From Hydrogenispora ethanolica (GTDB taxonomy: Bacteria > Bacillota > UBA4882 > UBA8346): 64,000 bases of DNA. The notes under the pieces are model-generated. The model did not search any database and had not been told where the DNA came from. It saw only the letters and a list, made by a program, of their open reading frames with translations. The DNA is taken from NCBI RefSeq assembly GCF_004340685.1, contig NZ_SLUN01000017.1, forward strand, positions 1 through 64,000, read 5' to 3'. Each line of letters starts with the position of its first letter. Positions within the stretch are counted from its first letter, which is position 1. The position numbers were made by a program, and so were the translations under genes. Shown here piece after piece: positions 18,454-26,989 of this stretch.

Positions 18454-18485
18454 TGGGCTCCCCGGAAATCATTCCGGGAAGCCCA
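18454..18485 (-). terminator. Terminator of the sulfation operon
   Basis: A 14-bp stem with one mismatch (TGGGCTCCCCGGAA and TTCCGGGAAGCCCA, 4-base loop). On the minus strand it is followed by a run of seven T. It lies about 60 bases past the sulfotransferase stop. Confidence 0.88.
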
Positions 18486-18544
18486 GATGAGAGCGTCCGC
18501 CAAACAGCCCTGTTTCAGAAGCAGTTTTGAATCAACGGGCCCGG

Positions 18545-19432
18545 CTACTGCCGCCAGAACGACAGATCCTTGCCCAGGAAGGCTTCCAATTCTTTTGTTT
18601 CCGCCTCAAAATAGCGATACAATTGTTTCCGGAGCGTCTCATCGAGGGAAGAAATCGGAGAGCCCTCCTTGGCCAGCAGGGTGTTCTTCAGGTTTTTCAG
18701 CAAGGATTGGGTCTTCCACCCTGTCTTCGCCTGAATGAAATCCCGGGTCTTCTTGAGCAGCGGATGACAGTAAAAAAGCCGGCTCAGTCCGGACGAGGTC
18801 GAAACCGTCCGCTGGTTCCGGTAGACATTCAACTCAAACGGATAATCTCCCGGCACGCCGAGAAAATCCAGGATCACCCGGAGTTGGGCTTCCACATCCT
18901 GCACGAACTCCTCAAACAGGATGAATTGGAAGCGATCGGGCGCGAAGTATTGCTGATACCGCCGAATGGAAAGCAAATAGCTGCTCTCCTTCAAATATTG
19001 AAAGCCGTAGGGATGATGATAGTACTCCAGCGACTTGGCGATCCGGCTCGGTTCATCGCGATCAATCGCCTCTGCGAAGGGCAGATCTTCGAACTGATGG
19101 TTGCGCAACATGCAATAATGCGAATACGCCCGTTCGACCGGATTTCTGAGCATGAAAATGAATTTGACATCCTCCCCCAAGTCCTGGCGGATTCGTTCGG
19201 GACAGCGCTCATCGACTGCGTAAACCGGAGAAATATCGCCAATCGCGGTTTCGTCTTTCACGTCGGCATAGTACTTCCCCTCATACCAGTCTACTCCCTT
19301 TTCATAATCCTGCGTAAAGAAACGGGTTTCTTTGATGGTGGGCAGATAGATCCGGGGATGTTGGATGAGCAGGTAATACAAGTTCGTCGTCGCCGATCGG
19401 GCTGCGCCCGGGCAAATAAAATTCGGGAGCAT
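18545..19432 (-). CDS. PAPS-dependent sulfotransferase
   Basis: About 295 residues, transferring sulfate from PAPS to a hydroxyl or amino group. The 5'-phosphosulfate loop is at the N-terminus (PGAARSATTNLYYLL; usual form PKSGTTSL) and the 3'-phosphate-binding motif is KFIFMLRNPVERAYSHYCML (near residue 105). A conserved W/P-rich segment (ETRFFTQDYEKGVDWYEGKY) matches the heparan N-deacetylase/NodH-type Sulfotransfer family. ATG at 19432 has GGAGG 6 bases upstream. It follows cysN-like by about 95 bases and completes a PAPS-making operon, so sulfation of a secreted glycan or lipid is likely; the acceptor is unknown. Confidence 0.9.
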   Translation of the reverse strand: MLPNFICPGAARSATTNLYYLLIQHPRIYLPTIKETRFFTQDYEKGVDWYEGKYYADVKDETAIGDISPVYAVDERCPERIRQDLGEDVKFIFMLRNPVERAYSHYCMLRNHQFEDLPFAEAIDRDEPSRIAKSLEYYHHPYGFQYLKESSYLLSIRRYQQYFAPDRFQFILFEEFVQDVEAQLRVILDFLGVPGDYPFELNVYRNQRTVSTSSGLSRLFYCHPLLKKTRDFIQAKTGWKTQSLLKNLKNTLLAKEGSPISSLDETLRKQLYRYFEAETKELEAFLGKDLSFWRQ

Positions 19433-19528
19433 TCTCCTCCTCCAATTCACCGTTTATGGTCTTGCTTCCTAAAATAAGGCGGCGGCCGGGATTCCCAGGG
19501 GCTATCCCCCGGGATCCCAGCCTCCGTT

Positions 19529-21313
19529 TCACCAAGCCTTAAAGATGACGCCCCGATCCTGCAAAAGCTCTTTGACTGCGCCAACCGCGGTCTCCTCCGA
19601 GTTCACAGCCGGTATTTGCAGGTCATAGCCGCTATCGCCGCCTTCCTCGCCGACCCAAACCGTTTCGATCCGGCCCGCCTCAATGACGGTCCGGATCGCC
19701 GCCAGATCCTCGGGGCTCAGTTCGGCGGCGGTGATGATCAGGATCACTCCGGCGTCCAGCAAAATACGGGCGACCTCGGTCATCCTGCGCAGCTGTTCGG
19801 GGCGGCGGTTGTTGGCGCTTTTCCCGAGGTCGGCGCTCGCTCCGGATAGGACGTTGCCGGTGCCCCAGAAATAAACGATCTTCCCTTCTTCAAACAACTT
19901 TTTCTCCAGCGCCCTCGCCAACGTTTGCTTCCCGACGCCCTCCGGGCCGGTGATAACGATCAGCGTGGCCCGCTGATTGTAGCGCTCCGCCCGCTCTTCC
20001 GGCAGAATGACGCTCTTTTCCCCCGGCTCGTGGCGAAGCGGCAGCCTCTCCCGGAGCGGCGCCGGCTGTTCCTCCAGCGCCTCGTCCACGATGCCGCCCC
20101 CGGCGATCTCGTAGCGGTCCACGATCACAAACCGTCCCGTTTGCGCCAGCTCCCAAGCCTGGTCGAAGGCTATCGCTTTTTTCAGTTTCAGGATGCATTC
20201 GGCGACTTCATGACGGGCCACCCAGTCCCGTTTCCCCGCCTGCAAAGTCGCGGCATCCAGGACCCGGACGATCTCCTCGATCCGGAACCCCATCTTTGCC
20301 GTACCCAGTTTCAAAACGTACTCCTTCTTCGGTACCAGCGGCTCTTTCCCCAGCCAAAACAGGTTCACCTTCACCCTGGAAGTAACCCGGGGCCGCGGCT
20401 CCCCGGCTTTGCATACCAAGTCGCCCCGTTTCACATAGATCTGTTCTTCCAGCGTGAATCCTGCGGCCCAGCCGGCCTCCAGGCACTGCGGCGTCTCCCG
20501 GTTAAATCCTTCCAGCGTCCGCACCCGGCTGGTTTTCCCCGACGGGTAAAAGACGACCTCCTCCCCGGCCTGCAACCTCCCGGATTCAATGGTGCCGGCA
20601 ATGATGCGCCGGTTGTCCCCCTTGCGGGTAAATTTATAAACTCCCTGTACCGGCATTCGAAAGGGCTGGGACACCGGGGGTTTGCTCGATTGAAAATGAT
20701 CCAGCTCCTCCAGGACCGTCCGCCCGGTAAACCAGGGAGTGTTCGCGGAATGCCGGGCAATGTTGTCCCCCTCCATCCCGCTGGTGGGGATATAAGCCGA
20801 GGGGATGATCCCGATCCGCTTGAGGAAATCGGCGTACTCCTGGACCGTCTTTTCGAACCGCAGCCGGTCGTAAGCGACCAGATCCATCTTGTTGACCAGG
20901 ACCGCAACCTGCCTGATGCCGAGCATGGACAGGAGATAACCGTGCCTCCGGGTGTTTTCCCGGATCCCTTCCGCGGCGTCGATGACCAGCAGGGCCGCTT
21001 CCGCCCGGGAAGCCCCGGTCACCATGTTCTTGAGGAACTCGACGTGGCCGGGCGCGTCGATAATCATGTAATTCCGCAGCCTGGTCTTAAAAAAACAGCG
21101 GGCCGCGTCGATGGTGATGCCCTGAGCCTGTTCATCCTTGAGCGCGTCCAGCAGAAAAGCATATTCAAAAGGCTTCGCATTCCGTTTACAAGTCTCCCGG
21201 ACCTGTTCCAACCGGCCCTCGGGCAAGGAATCGGTATCGGCCAGCAGTCTCCCGACCACCGTGCTCTTGCCGTGATCCACATGGCCGACGATCACGATAT
21301 TCATATCTTCCAT
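19529..21313 (-). CDS. cysN: Sulfate adenylyltransferase GTPase subunit with degenerate APS kinase domain
   Basis: A 594-residue CysN/NodQ-type protein. The EF-Tu-like GTPase has G1 [16 protein letters not shown]3 [12 protein letters not shown] and G4 VNKMDL; beta-barrel domains II and III follow (to about residue 420). GTP hydrolysis drives APS formation by CysD. From about residue 445 a second P-loop domain begins with [20 protein letters not shown], positioned as the APS kinase of CysNC/NodQ. It lacks the DGDN segment of true kinases and has diverged elsewhere, so it may be inactive; a separate cysC is present upstream. It starts 24 bases after cysD's stop. Family assignment is secure; activity of the kinase part is doubtful. 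Confidence 0.92.
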   Translation of the reverse strand: MEDMNIVIVGHVDHGKSTVVGRLLADTDSLPEGRLEQVRETCKRNAKPFEYAFLLDALKDEQAQGITIDAARCFFKTRLRNYMIIDAPGHVEFLKNMVTGASRAEAALLVIDAAEGIRENTRRHGYLLSMLGIRQVAVLVNKMDLVAYDRLRFEKTVQEYADFLKRIGIIPSAYIPTSGMEGDNIARHSANTPWFTGRTVLEELDHFQSSKPPVSQPFRMPVQGVYKFTRKGDNRRIIAGTIESGRLQAGEEVVFYPSGKTSRVRTLEGFNRETPQCLEAGWAAGFTLEEQIYVKRGDLVCKAGEPRPRVTSRVKVNLFWLGKEPLVPKKEYVLKLGTAKMGFRIEEIVRVLDAATLQAGKRDWVARHEVAECILKLKKAIAFDQAWELAQTGRFVIVDRYEIAGGGIVDEALEEQPAPLRERLPLRHEPGEKSVILPEERAERYNQRATLIVITGPEGVGKQTLARALEKKLFEEGKIVYFWGTGNVLSGASADLGKSANNRRPEQLRRMTEVARILLDAGVILIITAAELSPEDLAAIRTVIEAGRIETVWVGEEGGDSGYDLQIPAVNSEETAVGAVKELLQDRGVIFKAW

Positions 21314-21337
21314 GGTTCACAGTTCCTTTCGCGGGGT

Positions 21338-22219
21338 TCACATATATCCTTGTTTCCGCAGCTCCTCGAGCCCGCCGCCGTCTTCCTTGTCTTGGGCCCG
21401 CCCGGACCGTTCCGCGACCCGCGAGAACTTGCCGGATTTCAGCTCCGCGACGATCTCCCCGACATTCTTGGCAGTGGATTCCACCGGGTTGGTGCAAGGG
21501 GCGCAACCCAGCGAACGGTAGCGTCTGCCGTCGCCCTGGTCAAAATAGAGCGGAACCACGGGGATCTTTTCTTTCCCGATGTATTCCCAGATATCGACCT
21601 CGGTCCAGTCCAGCAGGGGATGGATCCGGATATGGGTCCCGGGGGCAAAATCGGTCTTATATTGATTCCAGAACTCCGGGGGCTGCTCTCCGATATCCCA
21701 GGTGTTATCCAAGTCCCGGGGCGAAAAATACCGTTCTTTGGAACGGCTGCCTTCTTCGTCGGCCCGGATTCCGGCGATCACTCCGGTAAAAGGCTCGGTG
21801 TTCCGGTCCAATTCGTACTTCCCGGTATCATGGTTCAGCCGGTGCCGGGGCCAGGCGCCGCTGAGGACCTGCTTCAAGGGTTCGGTCTTCAGATTCTTGC
21901 AGCATTGAATGCGCGTGGTCCGGTGATCGGGAAAGGTCTGCTTTTGATCCAACGCCTCCCGGTTTTCCCCGTAGATCATGTCCAACTTCCATTCCAGGGC
22001 CAAGCGGTCCCGGTATTGAATCATTTCGGGAATCTTGTAATGGGTATCGATATGAATGAGCGGAAACGGCACATGCCCGAAAAAAGCCTTCCGGGCCAGC
22101 CATAGCAGGACCGTGCTGTCTTTTCCGATCGACCAGAGCATGCAAAGATTCTTAAAGGAAGCATACGCTTCCCTCAGAATATGCACGCTGGTGTTCTCCA
22201 ACTTCTCCAGATGTTCCAT
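21338..22219 (-). CDS. cysD: Sulfate adenylyltransferase subunit 2
   Basis: About 293 residues of the PP-loop ATP pyrophosphatase family; with CysN it makes adenylyl sulfate (APS). The SxGKDS loop is visible as [20 protein letters not shown], followed by [11 protein letters not shown], and the Cys-rich C-terminal part [17 protein letters not shown]. The ATG at 22219 begins the conserved [19 protein letters not shown]; the longer open frame (from 22366) adds 49 unrelated residues. The gene follows cysC after about 270 bases and is followed closely by cysN. Confidence 0.94.
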   Translation of the reverse strand: MEHLEKLENTSVHILREAYASFKNLCMLWSIGKDSTVLLWLARKAFFGHVPFPLIHIDTHYKIPEMIQYRDRLALEWKLDMIYGENREALDQKQTFPDHRTTRIQCCKNLKTEPLKQVLSGAWPRHRLNHDTGKYELDRNTEPFTGVIAGIRADEEGSRSKERYFSPRDLDNTWDIGEQPPEFWNQYKTDFAPGTHIRIHPLLDWTEVDIWEYIGKEKIPVVPLYFDQGDGRRYRSLGCAPCTNPVESTAKNVGEIVAELKSGKFSRVAERSGRAQDKEDGGGLEELRKQGYM

Positions 22220-22488
22220 AATCTTCCCGCCGTTATCATTTAATTTTTTGCAGGACACCGGGCCGACTCGGGGCCAAACCAATAAAAAACTCAGCGGGGC
22301 CCGGCAGCTCAAGAATTGAAAGAGTTCTTTCGCTGCACCGCCGCTAAGATCGTGAGGCGGATCCATTGGTTTTCCTAGAGTAAACCGCTATCCGAACGCT
22401 TGAATTTCATAAACGAACCAAAACCAGTCTCCTCCGGCCATTCCTTGAAAGCCAAGGACCCGAAGGACCGTTTCGGCAGAGACTCGCC
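22220..22488 (-). other. Spacer between cysC and cysD
   Basis: About 270 bases in the sulfation cluster. I see no internal terminator with a T-tract and no gene. An extra promoter for cysD could lie here but I could not pick one with confidence. Confidence 0.4.
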
Positions 22489-23154
22489 TCAGGTCAATAT
22501 GCCGCAGTAATTCTCAAAAGTACAAAAACCGACTGCAATATAGACATATTTAAGGAACGGACTCATTTTCTGCAGAATTTTCTGCGCGGCTTCCGAAACG
22601 GAAAACCGTTCGGTGTCGATCACCAGATCGGGATGGTCCGGTTCCTCGTAAGGGGAAGTAATGCCCGTGAATTCCCGAATCTCATGATTGAGGGCTTTGC
22701 GGTAAAGTCCTTTGGGATCCCGGGCGATGCAGGTTTTCAAATCGGTTTTCACATAGATCTCCACAAAATTGTCGCTGCCGATTTTTTTCCTGGCATACTC
22801 GCGCATCTTGCGAAACGGCGCAATAAAACAGACCAGCGTAATGATGCCGGCATCCTTAAATAACGCGGCGACCTCGACGATCCTTCGAATATTCTCATTC
22901 CGCTCGGCCTCGGAAAAGCCCAGATCCGAATTGAGCCCGAGCCGGATGTTATCCCCGTCCAGACGATAAACCGATTTCCCCCGTTTGATGAGTTCCTTCT
23001 CCACTTCCACCGCGATGGTGGTTTTCCCGGCTCCGGATAAGCCGGTCAGCCACAGGACCAAGCCGTGCTGATTCAGATTTTTGCAGCGTTCATCGTAGGA
23101 AACTTTTCCTTCGGCCCATGTCAGATTGTTGGGGCATGGATTCCCAACCGCCAA
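22489..23154 (-). CDS. cysC: Adenylyl-sulfate (APS) kinase
   Basis: About 221 residues; phosphorylates APS to PAPS. The Walker A loop is LWLTGLSGAGKTTIAVEVE, followed by YRLDGDNIRLGLNSDLGF (substrate binding), FIAPFRKMREYAR and FVEIYVKT, all intact. A TTG start at 23154 has AAGGAGG 9 bases upstream and gives the usual N-terminus (NPCPNNLTWAEGKVS); the ATG at 23202 lies above the ribosome site. The C-terminus has an extra ~20 residues (ILQKMSPFLKYVYIAVGF...). It is the first gene of cysC-cysD-cysN-sulfotransferase. Confidence 0.95.
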   Translation of the reverse strand: MAVGNPCPNNLTWAEGKVSYDERCKNLNQHGLVLWLTGLSGAGKTTIAVEVEKELIKRGKSVYRLDGDNIRLGLNSDLGFSEAERNENIRRIVEVAALFKDAGIITLVCFIAPFRKMREYARKKIGSDNFVEIYVKTDLKTCIARDPKGLYRKALNHEIREFTGITSPYEEPDHPDLVIDTERFSVSEAAQKILQKMSPFLKYVYIAVGFCTFENYCGILT

Positions 23155-23491
23155 AGCGAACCCCCTCCTTCCGTGATCCGTGTTGAACCGCTCTCTTCCC
23201 ATCCGGAAGGTTCAACATCGCTCTACGCCATGAACTTTCATTTCACCGGCAGCGATAGTGAAATAAATTTTTTCACAAAGATTGCATTCCCAAAGCCGCA
23301 TATTTGGGCTTAAAGAAATAGCTTCTAAATAAGTTGACGGTGCGGCGCCGAAAATTGTTCATTTCCGGCCGGAAATTTTTGAAATTTGACTTTTTTCTCT
23401 TAGCAGGAAGGAAGTGGGAACTGGAGCACCAGCTCATTCGGGTTAACACAGTGGGGAAGAAATGATAATCGGGGCGGCGTCTTGAAACTTC
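23155..23491. other. Divergent promoter region cysC / TPR gene
   Basis: A 340-base AT-rich gap between divergent genes that must hold the promoter of the sulfation operon. I see no repeated element, RNA gene or ORF with a credible start. Confidence 0.5.
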
Positions 23492-23522
23492 TTGCAACAG
23501 ACGCTTCAAATTCTGATATAAT
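23492..23522 (+). promoter_or_regulatory. Candidate promoter of the TPR gene
   Basis: TTGCAA (23492-23497) and a perfect TATAAT (23517-23522) with a 19-base spacer, which is long; a shifted GATATA (23515-23520) would give 17. The ATG lies 18 bases downstream of the -10, with TTGGAGGG between. Confidence 0.5.
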
Positions 23523-23540
23523 TGTATCAAAATTGGAGGG

Positions 23541-24419
23541 ATGCGAATGCAGCTTCAGACATTTTGGCAGAAAAACATCATGGTCGTTCTGGCACTCTGG
23601 TGCCTGCTCGCCCTGGGGATCCGGCCGGGCTGGGCCGGGTTTGGCATTGGCTGCCTGATCTGGTTGGCATGCCTTATCTTTACCGCCTCCCCCGTTTTCT
23701 GGAACCTGTTGGCCGGTCTGAATCCCGATCCGGTCAAAGCCGAACGTTTTCTGAAACAAGCCATCGCCTCCGGCGCCAGGATCCCCCAGCCCTACATCGC
23801 CTTGGCCGTGATTTATACCAAGCAGAGTCGCTGGGCGGAAGCCCTGCCCCTCGTCGAGCAGGCGATGCTATACTCCGCGAAAAAGATCCTCCCCCAGTTG
23901 CGCATCCGATTGGCCTCGCTGCATCGGGAATTGGGGCAGATGGAAGCGGCGCTCGCCATTCTGGAGGAGCTGGCCGGCCAGGGCTACCGCGACGTCTCGC
24001 TCCATATCAATCTGGCCCGCACCTACCAGTTGACGGGGCGTTTCGACGAAGCGCTGGCCGCGGCGGATAAAGCCCGCTCGCTGGATCTGTCCAATCCCCA
24101 GCCGGTCTTGATCGCCGGGCGGGTGCATTTTGATAGCGGCGACTACTCCGCCGCCAAGGCCGACTACGAGTGGGCCATCGACCACCTTTCCTGGCCGGTG
24201 GAGTCATTTTATTGGCTGGGCCGCGCCCAGCTGGAATTGCTCGAGTACCGGGAAGCCGTGGAGAACCTGACCAAAGCCGTCGAGCGCATCACCGAAGAAC
24301 CCGATCTGTCGGACGTGCCGGTGGCCGAGGCCCAAAAGTGGCTGGAGAAAGCCGTCATTCTGGCCAAAAGCGCCGAACCCGCGCCGGAGTCCGACGTCGC
24401 GGAGAGCCAGGCCCAATAA
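23541..24419 (+). CDS. Membrane-anchored TPR-repeat protein
   Basis: A 292-residue protein with two N-terminal membrane helices (IMVVLALWCLLALGI and GIGCLIWLACLIFTASPVFW, residues 12-55) followed by four or five tetratricopeptide-like repeats (for example PYIALAVIYTKQSRWAEALP, NLARTYQLTGRFDEALAAAD, YWLGRAQLELLEYREAVENL). The C-terminal 20 residues are acidic and probably flexible. TPRs assemble protein complexes, so a cytoplasmic or envelope scaffold is likely; the partner is not shown by the context. TTGGAGGG precedes the ATG. Confidence 0.8.
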   Translation: MRMQLQTFWQKNIMVVLALWCLLALGIRPGWAGFGIGCLIWLACLIFTASPVFWNLLAGLNPDPVKAERFLKQAIASGARIPQPYIALAVIYTKQSRWAEALPLVEQAMLYSAKKILPQLRIRLASLHRELGQMEAALAILEELAGQGYRDVSLHINLARTYQLTGRFDEALAAADKARSLDLSNPQPVLIAGRVHFDSGDYSAAKADYEWAIDHLSWPVESFYWLGRAQLELLEYREAVENLTKAVERITEEPDLSDVPVAEAQKWLEKAVILAKSAEPAPESDVAESQAQ

Positions 24420-24701
24420 TTTTCCTTTGATGAGTTGGCCGTGGGCCCGTTCCACGGCCAAACCCCACCCCTCCAATCCAAACCACCCGGGATTCATGGG
24501 GGTGTTCGTTGCCCCCGACCCCGCCTTCGCCGGCCTGTGGCAAGAACCAAGGCCCGGTCCCCAACTTGCAAGCCCCCGGCGCCTCAAAAAATTTAGACGA
24601 TTATCAAGTTAGCTCCGCTCACTTACGAAGGGATCGAAGGATAGTCATGGCCTTGTTAGGCGGATACGTGACCGGGTGGAGGAGCTGAAAGAGAACGTTT
24701 T
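24420..24701. other. Intergenic sequence before repeat array 1
   Basis: About 280 bases without a gene. It contains the left arm of the long inverted repeat (24599-24650). Together with the entries that follow it makes up a 1.37-kb gap without credible genes between the TPR and GGDEF genes. Confidence 0.5.
24599..24650. repeat. Left arm of inverted repeat around array 1
   Basis: GATTATCAAGTTAGCTCCGC and following bases, ending GGATAGTCATGG, match the reverse complement of 25540-25593 over about 52 bases with a handful of differences. The pair encloses array 1, block R1 and MITE copy A. Confidence 0.8.
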
Positions 24702-25066
24702 GTGAATCACGGCTCGCTTTGGGTGACTGAAAGAGCTCATTCAGTCGCTCAGCAAGCTCATTTTGTGAATAAGAGAGCTTGCTCAGTCATTCAGCGAGCT
24801 CTTTTTGTGGATGAGCGAGCTGGTTTTGTGAATAAGAGAGCTCGCTCAGTCGCTCGGCAAGCTCTTTTTGTGGATAAGCAAGCTCGTTTTGTGAATGAGA
24901 GAGCTCGCTCAGTCGCTCGGCAAGCTCTTTTTGTGGATAAGCAAGCTTGTTTTGTGAATGGGAGAGCTTGCTCAGTCGTTCAGCAAGCTCTTTTTGTGGA
25001 TAAGCAAGCTTGTTTTGTGAATGGGAAAGCTTGCTCAGTCGTTCAGCAAGCTCTTTTTGTGGATAA
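24702..25066. repeat. Repeat array 1: 21-bp units in 63-bp periods, DnaA-box-like
   Basis: From about 24750 to 25066 the sequence repeats exactly every 63 bp, itself three related 21-bp units: TTTTGTGGATAAGCAAGCTCG, TTTTGTGAATGAGAGAGCTCG-like and CTCAGTCGCTCGGCAAGCTCT-like (one shortened here to its type). The first unit contains TGTGGATAA, the complement of the DnaA box TTATCCACA, exactly at 24869, 24932, 24995 and 25058; TTATTCACA lies at 24764 and 24827. All point the same way. Because 63 is divisible by 3, both strands are open in some frames (for example 24702-25175 plus and 24787-25071 minus), but no such ORF has a good ribosome site, so I do not call a gene. Confidence 0.9.
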
Positions 25067-25131
25067 GCCATCTCTTGATTATAAAGTTAAATCCGCAAGA
25101 AAGTACGTAAGCATGATAGGGATTCGATCTA

Positions 25132-25242
25132 GCTTTCCTCCTCTCTCTTGGCTCTCCCCGAATCGGGGAGAGTAACCACCATTCTCCGCAGCCTAAAGGC
25201 CTTTGGGCCCCGGAGCCCGATGGTTTCCCTGCCCGATTCGGG
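25132..25242. repeat. Block R1, shared with 52533-52641
   Basis: About 110 bases, beginning TTTCCTCCTCTCTCTTGGCT, with a hairpin CTCTCCCC-GAATC-GGGGAGAG and ending in CCCGATTCGGG. It is about 75-80 percent identical by eye to 52533-52641. Here the MITE copy A follows immediately; the other copy is not interrupted. Confidence 0.8.
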
Positions 25243-25500
25243 CAATGTCGTCAAGCGATGATTACATATCTTGGAATTTGATTTCAACGGTGCCTACGAT
25301 GTAGACGATATGCGGGCCAACCGGGGCATGAATGCCCCGGCTACAAGATGGAAGCCTTCCGTGGCTAATTTTCAGCAAAATATTTTATCCCGTTTTTTAG
25401 GGCCTTTCAAGGTCCTTTCGTCTTGTAGCCGGGTGATTTATCGCCCGGTTGGCGTTCAATTTCGTCAGCTAAATTTTTCCACGATAGCTTGATGACATTG
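25243..25500. mobile_element. MITE-like element M, copy A
   Basis: A 258-bp non-coding element with terminal inverted repeats CAATGTCGTCAAGC at the left and GCTTGATGACATTG at the right. It is flanked on both sides by the 11-bp direct repeat CCCGATTCGGG (25232-25242 and 25501-25511), as left by transposition. Inside are two short palindromes with GGGGCATGAATGCCCC and CGGGTGATTTATCGCCCG. A second copy at 57021-57279, in the opposite orientation, is about 88-90 percent identical by eye. It has no transposase and would depend on one in trans. Confidence 0.88.
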
Positions 25501-25539
25501 CCCGATTCGGGAAGGGCCGAGGGTTAGGACCATAGACGT

Positions 25540-25593
25540 CCATGACTTATCCTTCAATCCCTTCCGTGAGTGAGCGGAGCTAACTTGATAATC
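25540..25593. repeat. Right arm of inverted repeat around array 1
   Basis: Complement of the arm at 24599-24650. A further partial copy of its end, GTGAGCGGAGCTAAGTTGATA, lies at 25699-25719. Confidence 0.8.
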
Positions 25594-25609
25594 ATTAGCC
25601 ATCTATTTT

Positions 25610-25660
25610 TGTGGATAAACGGATCCGTTTAACGTGATTCATGGTTTTGGCTGTGGATAA
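25610..25660. repeat. Tail of array 1 with two exact DnaA boxes
   Basis: TGTGGATAA occurs at 25610-25618 and 25652-25660 in the same orientation as in array 1. The words CTATTTTTGTGGATAAACGG and TTTTGGCTGTGGATAAGTC recur in region 2 at about 52960-53020. Confidence 0.75.
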
Positions 25661-25793
25661 GTCAGGGAAGCGCGGCTAAAGCCGGGTAAAGTCAGAGGGT
25701 GAGCGGAGCTAAGTTGATACTTTAGTAAAATTTATTTATTAAATCCCGGTTAAATCCATTAAAAACCCATGAAGCCCATCCGATGATGAAACC

Positions 25794-26903
25794 ATGAAAC
25801 AGCAAATTTCGGGTGAAGCCATGGGACCCCTCCAAACGGTCAAAGGGAGCCCGCCCGGCGGGATGATTTCGCGCCCATCCCGGCGGCGGGCGGCAGCGTT
25901 GCGAGAAAGCGAAGCCAGCTTCAGAGCGATCTTCGACCATGCCGGGCTCGGCATTGTCCTGGTCGAAACGGAGCAGTGGCGAATCGCCGAAAGCAATCCG
26001 GCCTTCTCCGCCCTCAGCGGCTATACCGCTGCGGAGTTGCGGAACCGCTCGCTCTTGGAGCTATTCCCCGAGGCGGACCGGGCTTTTCAAGAAGACCTGT
26101 TTCGGAAGCGGCTGGCGGGGGAGTCCGGCGATGGGCAACTGGAACAGAAATATGTGCACCGTAGCGGCAGGATCATCTGGGCCAACGTAGCCTGCTCCAT
26201 GATTCCCCGTCCCGACGGGAGCCCCCGGTTTTTGCTGATCATGATCAACGATATCACCGCGCGCAAGAAGACGGAGGAAGCCGCCTCCCAAGCGTTGGCC
26301 CTCGCGGAAGAGTCGCGCGCCCGGGCCGAGCGGCTGGCCTGCACCGACTGTTTAACCGGCCTCTTGAACCAGCGGGCCTTGATGAGCCGGCTGAACGCCG
26401 AACTGAACCGGGCCCGCCGTGAACATTTGCCGCTCAGTATCATTCTGATCGATCTGGATTATTTCAAGCAGATCAATGACACCTACGGCCATCTTGCCGG
26501 GGACCTGGCCTTGAAGACCTTCGCGGCCTGCCTGGCCGCGAACTGCCGCCCCGATGATTTTGTGGGCCGGTATGGCGGCGAGGAGTTCATCGTCTGTCTG
26601 CCGGAGACCGCTGCAACGGAGGCGGTCGGAGTCGCCGAGCGGTTGCGGTCCGCCATGTCGGGGCTGGCCATTACCCTGCCGGACGCGGCGCTGCCGATCG
26701 AGGTCACCGCCAGTTTTGGCGTGGCCACCTTGAGGGCGGGGTCCGGGATCACGCTGGAGCGGTTGTTCCACCGGGCCGATCAGGCCATGTACCAAGCAAA
26801 ACGGGCGGGCCGTAACCGCGTTCAAGTTTATTCCGGCCCGGAACCGTTCCCGCTGGCGGAAACCTCCCCTCCCGGACCGCGCCGCAAAGGCAACGCTCCC
26901 TGA
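25794..26903 (+). CDS. PAS-GGDEF diguanylate cyclase
   Basis: A 369-residue soluble protein that should synthesise c-di-GMP. A PAS domain spans about residues 40-155 (FRAIFDHAGLGIVLVETEQW, WANVACSMIPRPDGSPRFLL with the PAC part), a short coiled coil follows (KKTEEAASQALALAEESRAR), then a GGDEF domain from residue 180 (LTGLLNQRALMSRLNAELNR). The active site is GRYGGEEFIVCL, intact, with the inhibitory I-site RPDD exactly five residues upstream. There is no membrane segment. The ribosome site of the ATG at 25794 is weak. It follows the repeat-rich region and has a terminator downstream. Confidence 0.92.
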   Translation: MKQQISGEAMGPLQTVKGSPPGGMISRPSRRRAAALRESEASFRAIFDHAGLGIVLVETEQWRIAESNPAFSALSGYTAAELRNRSLLELFPEADRAFQEDLFRKRLAGESGDGQLEQKYVHRSGRIIWANVACSMIPRPDGSPRFLLIMINDITARKKTEEAASQALALAEESRARAERLACTDCLTGLLNQRALMSRLNAELNRARREHLPLSIILIDLDYFKQINDTYGHLAGDLALKTFAACLAANCRPDDFVGRYGGEEFIVCLPETAATEAVGVAERLRSAMSGLAITLPDAALPIEVTASFGVATLRAGSGITLERLFHRADQAMYQAKRAGRNRVQVYSGPEPFPLAETSPPGPRRKGNAP

Positions 26904-26931
26904 ATGTTCTTTCCGGACGAAAAACCGAAAA

Positions 26932-26958
26932 AACCTTACCCCGAATTGGGATAAGGCT
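26932..26958. terminator. Bidirectional terminator, GGDEF gene and converging operon
   Basis: AACCTTACCCC and GGGATAAGGCTT form a stem of about nine pairs around GAATT. The minus strand is followed by a run of T, so it suits the membrane-phosphatase operon best; the plus strand has CTTTTG. Confidence 0.75.
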
Positions 26959-26989
26959 TTTGCTATGCTCCACCGAACGCTGTCCATTC

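Noticed and set aside
19925-22105. 726-codon open frame on the plus strand
   Set aside because: Antisense to cysN and cysD; composition is Pro/Arg/Leu-rich and no family motif is present.
24750-25066. CRISPR array
   Set aside because: The period is regular but no unique spacers exist; each unit is a variant of the same 21-bp sequence, and no cas genes are seen.
24702-25175. Repeat protein gene of heptad type (157 codons plus strand; 94 codons minus strand)
   Set aside because: The 63-bp period keeps both strands open by arithmetic. No ribosome site precedes either start and the same sequence in regions 2 and 3 has frameshifts and stops in parts.
24602-25660. Chromosomal origin oriC at array 1
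   Set aside because: DnaA boxes are abundant, but dnaA, dnaN and a clear AT-rich unwinding element are not seen nearby and the boxes are all in one orientation. Left as a titration or auxiliary site.
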